The translations under genes and the position numbers were made by a program. From positions 49,466,934 to 49,530,933 of the forward strand of contig OX104127.1 in assembly GCA_944470555.2 (NCBI GenBank): a DNA stretch of 64,000 bases. The letters are read 5' to 3'. Positions 44,311-56,300 of this stretch are shown here, piece by piece. Position 1 is the first letter of the stretch. Each line of letters opens with the position of its first letter. The stretch is from Heterobilharzia americana. Its lineage: Eukaryota; Platyhelminthes; Trematoda; Strigeidida; Schistosomatidae. The notes below the pieces were generated by a model. The model was not told where the DNA came from and searched no databases. It worked only from the letters and a program-made list of their open reading frames with translations.

Positions 44311-47300
44311 CTGTGAGAAAAGAAAGAAATTAATTGCTGAACTATGTATCCTTTATTTTAACGGTAAAACTAGAGACAAGTGCCAGATTTTCAAAATAAT
44401 GCACACAGTTGCTAATATTAAATCCACTACAGAATTCAGTATTATATGCCTTTGCTTTTTTTTAAAAAGACCACATATTTCTGGCTATACTGTGTTACAG
44501 TGTGCAGTAGACTACCAAGATATACATAAAAAGTTCCGAGTCCTTTTCATAAACAATCAATTTGCATCGAATTTTCGAAACAAATAACACGTACAAGCGT
44601 GTAACACCAGGATGGCTGAAGCGGCAAAAAACCAATAGGATATACTGATCTAGAAATAATCAAAGTCATTGTGAATATATAAAAAAACTGTTGTATTTCG
44701 TATATATTTCGACTCTGTAATACACCTTCTGTTATCTTACCACCCTTTCCATTTACCGAGGAACTCAGCAACTATCAAGCGTGGAATCTGAAGGTTATAC
44801 CCCACCGCAAAATATCAGTAATGGCGGCTAGCATATTACCTTTAAATATAACTTGTTTATTTATTTATTCAGTTGTTGAAGCCAGCCTAACTCTAACCCG
44901 GAAGTAAGCAAGTCATAACTTTTAAGATACTTAGAACTGCTGGGCAACAGGTGACAGTGTATAGATCCCTCTCTGTTGCAAGTGTCTAACAAAATGAAAG
45001 GAGATATATACAGGTTTACAAGGAAGTCTAAACTAGGCTTAAATAGATTCTTACTACTTTAGGTTATTATTATTTTTCCCTTGGGTTCCTAGTGGAACAT
45101 AGGGCTTTAGTAGCACACCTCCATTACACACTGTTCTTTGCAGTCTTTTCAACCACGCTCACTACTGCCTGCCGTCAAGAAAATTACTGATAATTATGTC
45201 ATAAAACCATAGAATACATTCAAATGTTAAGATTAAATAAAATCCTATATATGCTAGATGAACAATACTTATCATGAATTATGCACCTTAATAAGAGAAC
45301 AGACTACCATTCTAAACCTCAAACCTCTGATAAAATAGGATCTAGGCTAGATTTTACTCAATAAGAAAAATAACTGTTTTATGAGGCCCGTCTAAGTTGA
45401 TTTAATAGGTGTGTGACACGGTGAAACAGAACTATTTACTAATGTTTCGGGAACAGTTTATTGTCAACAATTTTAGTATAATAACTCCATTTCTTTGTAA
45501 CATGGTCTGTATACTTCCAATTCATTGGTTCATCACCAGAGGGTAACCAACTTATATTGTCTAGTCCAGCTGCCACTCGAATAGCTTAGTAATAACGTCT
45601 TTGCATGCAGCACTAGGTGAAGAGGGTTCGAATCTCAGAGGGTACATCAGTCCTGTAGTCGTTGTAGATACGCCTTTCTGACGAGTGCCTAAAATGCCGA
45701 ATCCTAGATAGAGGGCTTCCTGTCAGTTGCCTTCATGCAACTAATACCAATACTGCTAATTCTCTCTCCTTCTTTGTGATGTGTAACTGTATATGATGCA
45801 TATAAGAGATCAACTGAAGTGGAATTACACTTTATCATAACCTTTAAGTTTTACTCATGTATAAAGAGGGTTAGTTCATTTGCTTCATTCATTAATCTCA
45901 TCATGTGAGAGACTAAATGGCGAATAACTTCATTAATTTCTGACCTTTATGTTATTAGACAACTTCAGGAAGACAACAAAATTGCCAGTTTCATATAATT
46001 TCTTCAGAAATTCCCTTTATTTTATCTATTCTTCACTGGTTGCATTCCAGACAAACTTGTACCTGTTTAAATGGACACTAAATCAGTTATTCATTAGATT
46101 TGCCTAGTTTTTCCGAATTAGATATTCTTACATATCACAAGCAATACTGAATCTCAAGTTGGTATTCATCAAGAACTGACATCAGTGGGAGATCCAGTGA
46201 AACCTGGGAGCACTGGATAGCTGAAATTAATAAAATTCCCGCAAAGCTCTAAATTGAATTCAATGCTAAATGTTCTGTTCGTCTGAATTTGACGATGCAA
46301 ATTATTTAGAAATGCCTAATTTGTTTCGATATTTCTCACATCTGTGTAATTCTTGACCATTCAGAGATAATCAGATAAATTAAAGCGAAACGTTATACAG
46401 CGGCACACAAACAAAAAGTGAATTGAAAACAAAAGGCAATGAAGTAGACAGATGTTTATGAGAGGAGAGAGTATAAACACATGGAAGTTGGCAGAATGAT
46501 CAAGAATGACTGATTCTGACCTATACTTGTCAGAATCTTCAACTATTGATTCCTGTAGTCCATAGGTTTCTAACCAAAGAGATAACATTTTTCTATACGG
46601 CTCTGAACCAAAGCCAAGAACCTAGTGGATTGTAGTCACATTTTAGTCTGGTCATATTTAGCTTTGTTTCAAGTTAACTCTAATTTGATCAATAGCATGA
46701 ATCAAGAAAGGTGGCAGGATGGTATGCGCAACATATGTTTGTATCAACTTACAAGACGAAGTTTTACGACTGAACCAACTGACTTGTCTTTCTGGACAAT
46801 TGTTTTTCAGCTTACAACAACACTCTCTTTATGAAGGTTTCACCAAATCTAAGAGATACCTAAGAGACTATTTCCAGTGATCTACAACAAAATATGTGTG
46901 ACTACAGAGAAAGAAACAATTTTGCTCTCCTTGGTAATTATATACACAATGGTTTAAATGATAAAAGTTAGTACTTTCTTCTTTGCTGAATGAATAATTT
47001 GAATAGAGTAGTGAAAAAACGTCAAACCTTCACTGGGCAACCTCCAATCAATCACTATGTGATATTCAATTTGACTAAAGACCTTTATTTATGTAAACTC
47101 CTCTGTACTTTTCACAACAAATGGAACAAAAAGTATCTCAAAAAGTAGTATTTAATGAATATAAAATATATGGTGAATTCTAACTACAGTCTATAAAGTG
47201 TCCTGTTTGATAGAACTAACCTCAAGTCTACATTTTTCATAGGGTTCTCCTTGTTCGTTTTCTGTTTGCCGACCTAATATATGTACTCGCTTTTCTCGTA

Positions 47301-50300
47301 TAAAACCATGAGATTTTGAAGCACTATCAAGGGAGTAGTTAGCCTGAACTGGTATTATATCAGGTGACATTTTTGATGACGATGGATGAGGTGTAGTTTG
47401 AACAGCATCATGATCATCAATAAATAAAGTGAATGTAGGCTGATTATGAATGGAATTATTTGCAGTTTCACTAGGTGACATTTCAATGCCATGAGATTTT
47501 AAATGAGATGAACTTTTCCCTAATGATTTCAAATTCTTCCACAAACGATGTAAGGGATTTTTATATATTTCATCTTGTAATAGCTCTAAAGATAACTTAT
47601 TATTTCCCCAAGAGTTTTTGGATGTAGATGTAAGCATTTCATTCTCAGTTTCCCCTTTAGTTCTCGATGAATCACTTGCTAAAAAATGACTAGATTTGTG
47701 GGACGATTGTTCAAAAGATCTATTTTGTGAGAAATCTGGCATACTTCTTCGTCCAATATCCGGAGAATATACTAACAGTTTACCTGTGTTTTTTGAATTA
47801 TAATTTGAATGAATAAACTTTGAATTATGTGAATTAGGATTTTCAAATGTTGTCAATGACGATGTTCGATGTGGCCTTTTAGGTAAAGGTGTGATAAATA
47901 TATCACGAACTGCTCTGAATTGACCACAGTTGTTCAAGTGTTCATTCTCCAATCGAAAGAAATTCCAAATAAAACGTCTTAAGGTAAAAACAAAGGAAAA
48001 AAAGTTAATTTGTTAGTACTTTTCCGCATTGTTATTTTGCTATCATAGCATCGCATACTTATTAGTGTAAATCACTGGAAAATAACCTTTATTGCTTTAG
48101 AGAAAAGCTCAAAGTAATTTAGTTAGTAGAGCGCTCAGTCATTAATTTTACAGTTGGTGGTTTGAACCCTGCTACAAAGAAGGTTTTCATTTCAAAAACC
48201 TTACGCACATATCAAGCCAATAGCTAGGGAAGAACACTGAAATCAAGGTTTCGTCGTGTTTTTTAAATCGCACCCACCCCCAAGTGTTAACATCAGTTTT
48301 ACTTCTAAGGAGCTACCTACATATTTTCTTTGTAACTTTAAAAAGCATATTTTTTAACTTTTCGAAGTGCAATAAACTACAGTTTCTCTTAGTAATTGTG
48401 ATATATAGGGAAGCGTATGCTGTTTTACCAGGCAATTTTTCCATCGTGCCTCAGTGGCTTATTGGATAACGCTCTGGCGTCTGAAGCGATGGGCACCGAG
48501 TTTGAGCCCCAGTGAGAACAATACCACTCACTAGGGTGTAGACACATCCGGCTGACGAGTCCAAAACAAGACGAAACGCGCGTCCTGGATTCCTCTGTCA
48601 GCCACCAAGATCCTCAAGGAAATTTTACTATCGTTCTCTTAGCTCATCTCCTGTCTAACTAGAGATAAGTCTTGAGTCTTTTGTGAAGACATTGTTTCCC
48701 TGTAATTGAATGTTTAAGCTTAATACTTCACGAAAATTTCATATTTTGCATACATACATAACTGGAAATACAATTTTTTAAAAACATTCTGTAAGTTCTT
48801 TCTGCTCACACGTTTACTCACCAAACACTCAAGACATTTATCCAGAAAAAAATTTCATGAAGCGTAGAAATGACTTCATTGTAGACGATCGTGACACCGA
48901 CCCGTGAATAAAACCAGGAACCACTACCTAAACAAACCTGTATTCATGAATACATGGGGAAAAGATTGCATAACGATGCAATAGGCTACTTATGTATTTA
49001 TACCGTATGAGGCCTCTATATGATTCACTAAAGACGAAGTAAATATTTGTGCATTCCAATAATTTGCTTGAGGATGAGTATATTTATCCTATACTTTCGA
49101 CAAGTTTTGAACACCTGCTCTGTTGTATTTTCTATGCAGAACTCAAATGAAAGTTTACCAATGTAAGCAAGCAAATACCAACCTAGAACCGGCTTATTTC
49201 CATTTGCTTATCATCATTCTTCAGGCCACTTTACAAAATGCGATAGAAAGGTTTAACTTTCTCTGCATAGTTTTAAGCTTAACAGAAGCATCTACCTCGC
49301 CTGGTTCACTATTAACCAGGCGGTTCTAAGCCCGGATAAAAAAAGGTTAGGCTTAGGGCTAGAAAAACCTACCCCGGAAAACCAAACCAATCGCTAAACA
49401 AACTTCAAAGCACACAGAAATTTTAAAAAATAGGACTTAACATATTCTTCAATGAAATCGGAGAGGTGAAATGACGCTAGTTGGTAAAAGCCTTCAAGAA
49501 GCCAATAAGACGATGTGTCTTCTCTCAATGAAAGAGAAAGTAAATATGGCGACATCGAATGTCCGCACAATGTATGAACCTAGCAAGGCTGATCAAATTG
49601 CAAAAGACATAAAAAGGTATGGTATGGAAGTGCTTGGAATCTGCAAAAGTAGATTGAATTAAAGTGGACTCACTTAACAGTCAACTAGAGAGGAGTCAAT
49701 AATCTACTCCGATATTGTCACCCAGACGACAACCACGAGCACATGAAGTCCCCAAGAGCATCGAAACCTCTCAGACAATGAAAACCAATCTCCTACTCCA
49801 CAATCAGAACCATGACAGCAACATTCAACTCAAAAAGAAAGAAAGTCACAATCATTCAATGCCATGACATACACCTACAAATAATGCAGATGAAGAGGAG
49901 AAGGAGAAATTACACAGACAACTGCAATCAACACTGGACAAGACCCCACTCACCACAGTTGGCGACATCGAAACTCATTCTAATCGGTTGAGTGACATGG
50001 ATGTCGAACTGGGAGCAGACAACACAGGAAGGGAACTCATTCATCATCGGTCGAGAAGCACTCAACGAAATGATGAACGAGAATGGAGAACTGTCTGCAG
50101 ACTTCTGTGAATTCAACGATTCGGTGATTCGAGGTGAGGCAGTGTGTAAAAACACAAGGATCAGGATATTCACAAAGCGAGCCACATGGATTTGATTTCA
50201 CCAGACACACTACACTAGAAATCAGATCGACTTGATCTCAATGTGAATGAATTGGAGACGCAGCCTACTGGATAGGGAAGGAGATCAGATGAAGAAGGGG

Positions 50301-53300
50301 AGCAGATGTAGGTGGTTCACACGACTCACCATCTAGTGCAAGGAACCTGCCTTGAAAATCAAGTTGAAGCCTTCAACTCAAAGAAGCTGGTGATAGGCGA
50401 CCACAGTTCAAGTAGAACACACAGAACAGAAACTGAAGTGAACTGAACTGAACTGGACTCAACTGAAGGACGAAACTACAAATAACATCTTCACGTCAGT
50501 GAGTCAGTGAGTCATCAGGACAAAATGGGAGACATTAGGCAACATTGCTGAAGAAACCTGTGTGGAAGAGCACTGTAAGTCTCTGAAAGAGATGTGGAAA
50601 GGAACCTGCACAACCATATTAGGAAGGAAGAAGAAACTATACATGACAGGGAATGCATCTCGACGGACACATGGAAGCTGATAGAGGAGAGGAAAGGAGA
50701 GGAGGGAGATGGTGATGTGAAGCAGAAGATGAACCAGTGCAGTGCAGTGCAGGGATGAACAACGAAAAGGGGAAGTGAGTACAATGTATCAAATACTACA
50801 CTGGACAAAGGAGTGAGGAAGAGTGTGCGCAAATACAAAAGACACTTCTACGACACACTGGTAAATGAAGCAGAACAGGCTGCAGGTAGGAGAGACACAG
50901 GGAGAGACCTGACAGCATTATATCAAATAACCAACCAGGTTACTATCTGGGAGGGAAAAGATAAACACAGAACAGATGAAATCAATAGAAGATGATGAAG
51001 GAAATCTATTCACGAAAGAGCAGGAACAGGGCAAACGATGGACTGACCACTTCATAAAGGTCTTGAATCGACTAGCACTACCACCACCCCCTGCAACTCA
51101 TCCAGTAATACCACCAGTTGTCCAGCCACAGAATTATCAGTGAACACAAGCAGAAGTCCTGAACACCATAAAGCTACTGAAATCCGGGAAAGCAGCAGGA
51201 CCGGATGGAATTCCTCCAGAAGCACTGAAAACAGACGCAAAGCAACAGTGTACATGCTCACACCACCACTGCTGAAGGTTTGGAAGGCAGGAAGGGAAGG
51301 TACCTGGTGGTTGATTGAAAGAAGGGCTACCTTTTCAGTGAACACCCAAAGGAGAGGGACCTATGTCTTTGCAAGAAGTGGCGCGGAATCATGCTGCTGT
51401 CCACCCCAAGCAAAATATTATGCCGCATCATACTGGAGAGACTAAACAACGCGCTGGGTTCAAAATTACTATCGGAACAGGCTGGCTGGTTGGCTTCAGG
51501 AAGAACAACTCATGTGGCAACCATAGACTTTGAAGAGGTCTTCGACAGTGTTGACCGAGAGTGTTTCACAATAAAAAGCTCAGTGACGCCTTTCAAGTGG
51601 AAGTGAAGATAGGAGTAAGACAAGACTGCCACCTACTATCACCAATCATCTTCCTGATTGTGGTCAACTGCACTGAACTGGACTGAACTGCATCATGCAA
51701 CAAACATCTGTGAGGAGCTGTGAGAAGACAGGCATACGCTGTTTGGAAGATGAAAAGAGACTAGAAGATTTGAATTTCGCCAACGATGATGATTTCTGTC
51801 TAATGTCTTGTCGCACAAACTCGAAGATCTACAGGCAAAAACCAACAAGTTGACAGAAGAAGCTAGGCAGGGCAGTGAAGGAAGATGGGACTCCAAGTGA
51901 ATGTAGAGAAGTGATGAAGTTATCCAAATAACAACGACAACAACAAGCACCAGTCACCATGAACAAGAGAAACCTGAAGGAAGTAATCTCTTTCACCTAC
52001 ACCTACCACCTAGGCAGCATCGTTTCAACTACAGGCAACACAGGCACAGATGACGATGTCAAAGGAGCCAGGATCCGAATAGCCAGACTGGCTTTCATTA
52101 TTCTGAAATCAGTGTGCAGATCTACACACTGCACTGCACTGCACTGCACTGCACTGCACTCAGCATAAAGTATGATCAAGATTCGGATTTTCAATAGTAA
52201 TGTTGGTCGAGTCAGTGCTTCTATATGGTTCAGAAAGTTGGTGCATCACGAAAAGCACTTCCAACAAACTACAGACATACATCATCAACATCTGCCACCT
52301 AGTCTGACTCGATGCTGAAGATCAGATGAGATGAGATCATATGGCCAGAATAATGAGAATAAGCAACAAGGAACTCTGGCTGGCTGGCTGTTTGGGAACG
52401 AAACAACGAAGCAAGAACCTATCGCCTAACAAATATCTAGCAGAAGAAGAGAGTGGGGATGAATTGGATTTGACATACACTGAGGAAATCATACAGAGAC
52501 ATCACGCGCCAGGCCAGGCCAGGTCATCGAGTGGAACCTGCATGGGAAGGGACGAGTTGGGTGTCCGAGGTGAGGGTGACATGGAGGAGATAATGTGAGG
52601 AAAAAATGAAAGCTTGTGTGCAGTCGTGGAGCCATGTTGAGAAGACTGGAGAGAAGAGAGTGCAATGGTGGCGTGCTACTGAAGCACTATGTACCCCCAG
52701 GAACCCAAGGATAAAATAATAATAATCTACATTTTTGATAATATTTTAAAAAGTGATATAGCGTGAAGTTGAACAACTCTCAGAAAGTGAATCTGGTATT
52801 TAGACAAAGCGTTTTCTACCCAAACGTACCTCCGAACAATATCCTGCATGGTTGTATGTAAGAGAGTGTAAAGTGATTAACAGCTCGATTTGTTAGCATC
52901 TGGTTAAATTTGGTCACTCTCCGCTACTGGAATCGTCCTTCAAAGTCATTTATAAAGTCAAATTAAGCATTAGGAAGAAAGTATGGGTTCACCACATTAA
53001 CACTGCAGAAACCTTAGTAATACATCTGTTCAAGTGTAACCTCTTCATACAAAAGAAGTAGGTTCAACCTTTAATTTTATCTTAATCAGAATCTCCTTAA
53101 AACATTTCATTTGCTTATTTACTAGTCATTTGTCTATTTATTGTAATCCTATAAACAAATTTTTAATGACTTTGAGTTGACCTTCTATTCATAGTCACCC
53201 TGTGACTTTATTGACAATTTTTGATTATATTTTGTTGACTAATTGTTGAAATTGTAATTACGATTCTACACAGCTTTTGAAAGTGATTCATGGAAAAGAA

Positions 53301-56300
53301 AAATTTCTTTGCTTAATTGTCTTTTGCTAATTTTTAATTCATTAATATTCAGTAATGTTTGACCTTGGCATTAATTTAGTTTGTATCATAGAGGTTGGTC
53401 GGAGAATTTCTTATATGTATGACTATTCATCACTTACCTCGATTTTCAAAGTTGGCTAGAGTAAAAGCACAACAGAAACATGACAGCAATGAGATGGAGA
53501 GGTTGTACTACTGATAAAATTACTGAGTACGGACCTGTAACATATGGTACACTGTAAGTTTATTGCTTGTGATTCAAGTGATAAAATTAAATAGTGTGTT
53601 GAGACCTTATATAAAGTGACTTAAAACTGACACTTCGTTGCATCTTTCAAGATTCGTATATGCTGTCTTCATGTGTTTCTATTAGTGCTTAATTCTACAT
53701 GTCAACCATTCTTCACTTCACTCTTATAGAATTACAGTAGCTAGTAATGATGTACTACTGATAGACCTAATTTAAGCGAACCAAGTATATTGGACTCCAT
53801 AATCACCATAAATGATGAATAAAAAGAACCATATCATTAAAATAAAGAAGGAATGATCATCTTATCATCCATCTACTTACCGAATAACTTCAATTGTTAA
53901 TACTGTTGTGTTAATAATCTCCATCCTTTCAAATCCAATACGTAGAAAACTTAAGCGAATAATCCATGTTAAGCGAAATACAAAATCTTCAACAATTGCG
54001 AAGAAATAATAAGCCTTATATCTGTAGACTAGTTCATCACGCAATAATTTATTCTCTGATCGACAGTCTAACAAACCCCAATCCATTAAAATATCCCATG
54101 TATAAGTGTAACCAGATCGAATAAAACAGGATATAACATATGCTATCAATGGCATAGTTCCTGCTAATATGAATGAATAAAGAAGAATAGTAAAGAACAA
54201 GAAGACAGTAACAAAAAGGGAAATAATAAATGCATAACTAAGATGAGAATATCGTGTTGATACATTTTTCAGTTTTCCCATATTTTTAATAATTATGGTT
54301 ATTTTAACGTAAGAATAAACCGAAATGAATGATAGTGATTTTTTTTGTAATAATAAGAACAGCGTGACAAATTTTTTTAAAAACACTCGATATGTTAAGT
54401 TAAAATCTGACCATCAGCTGACCGTGGTAGCTCAGCCAGTAGGACATAAGGTTGGCAATCCGGAGTCCACTGGTTGGAATCCTGTCATGATATTGGTTTT
54501 CATCTCACCTTCAATTACTAAACAGTATCAATAATATTAGTCTGTCAACCCATCAGATAGCCTGATGAACACTGGAATTCCATTTTAGACAGGAATATCC
54601 CTGGGAAGCTTGCTAACATCTTGAAAACCCTGAACTCTAACATCTCATTGATCCAAAGTAATAGTAGGCTTATACATGACTGACCGACATCACCATTCCT
54701 CTTCAACTTTGCCATCAATGACATTCTATAGACAGATACGAAAGGAGGGTTTAATGGTGATGTAAACATATGAAAGGTTTCCCGACCTCGAGTACATGGA
54801 CGATATCATTTCGCCGTATGACAGAACACAGGCTACTCAAATCGCAAGTGAGTATGGTATTTGGTTTACACCATCGAAGTTTAGTGCTTCTACAAGAATG
54901 ATAGGAGCTTGTGTATGCAACCACCTTTGGTGGTCGATCGCTAGGAGTTGTTGTCGAAAAGTGTAAGCACACGAATAGCTGTGTGAATGCTGGTTAAGGC
55001 ATGACTGGCAAGATTTCCAACCGCACATCGAAAACAATGAGTAGCAGACACCAATTAAGATCGCTTTTGGCACAGTCATGCTAGAACCCTTACTGTAGAA
55101 TATCGAGTATACAACTTACTGAAGTGGGCATTTCCCCTCTACGCCTGTGAAACCTGGCCTCTTTAAGTTGATAGTATTCGGCGGCTCTGCGTTCTCGATC
55201 ACGATCGTCGTTGCAAGATTCTTGGTATCAGGTGAAAACGTCTTGCAAGTGATTCCGATTTGAGGCGGTATGTGTATGGGCATGATAGAAGCTGTCATTA
55301 ATTCATGGTTATCTTGAAAGACCGATATCTACGGTTTGGATGTGTGCTACGCATGTAATCTCAGTGACTTCCACACCTCTCAATTATCGTAGGGGTGTCT
55401 AAAAGAGGCGAAGAACTGGTCAGTGCAAGACGTGGCTCCATGTATGGGGTCCAAAAGATAATATTTGAGATAATAGCAAATATGGCTCAAGATAGTGCTG
55501 CATATTCCTTGTTTTGTTTACCATTAAAAAGGAGAACGAAAATAGTGAGTGTTTCTTCGAATGTGTCCTTAGAACTGCTTATTTTAAAATCCACTACTAC
55601 TTTTGTTTTCATCTTCTTTTTAGTTTACTGTATCTTCTTAATCTTGCTTTTTTAGTTTGTATGGCGCATCTCTTGGTGCTCTTGTAGTACCAGGTTTGTG
55701 TTCTAATCATATTAGAGTAAATTAAGCTGATATATATCAAAAAATTTATATCTACAGTACGACTGACGAGAATGTTCAATGATTGAAGTAGAATACGTGA
55801 AGCTTACAAATAACTTGATTACTTTGGTTTATGTGCATATCCCACCAGAAATCTTTGCATTACATATTACTAATTAGTGGTAAAAATAGCGTTTTGCGCT
55901 AATCTCATTAACAGTATCTAACTGTTAAACAGTAGCCCTATATATCAGGGTACAGATTTACTGGACGCAATGTTTACGACAGATTACAAAAGGAATTGAC
56001 AAAGTCTCTGGATTTTTATTCAAAAATTAGGACGGCTGGCGCTTAAGTGACTAAAACATTCTCTCGTCAATTTGTTTTTTGTTGGCATTTTCTCGGTTCA
56101 ATTTCTCGAAAAGTTTATTTTCGTTATCTCCTCAACTGTATTCAATTTTCTTAATAAGATATAAAAAGGGAAATGTAGTGTGCTCAGTGGTCAAGCATGA
56201 AAAGTAATTAGGGGGGATAATTAAACAATAAACGTATATCTTAGTTACAGAATATCCAATTATAATTCATATTTCATCATTTTAGGTACATGTAGAAAGC

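Noticed and set aside
48116..48195. Functional tRNA gene
   Set aside because: Box A and box B are present, but no cloverleaf forms between them and there is no acceptor stem; fits a tRNA-derived SINE. The same holds for the heads at 54418, 61803 and 61380.
54161..54386. Upstream extension of the 53.9-kb XPR1 exon
   Set aside because: The frame stays open, but a pyrimidine tract with TATTAGCAG precedes the conserved part. Phase fits the 60.6-kb donor at 54160, and the extra residues do not resemble EXS proteins.
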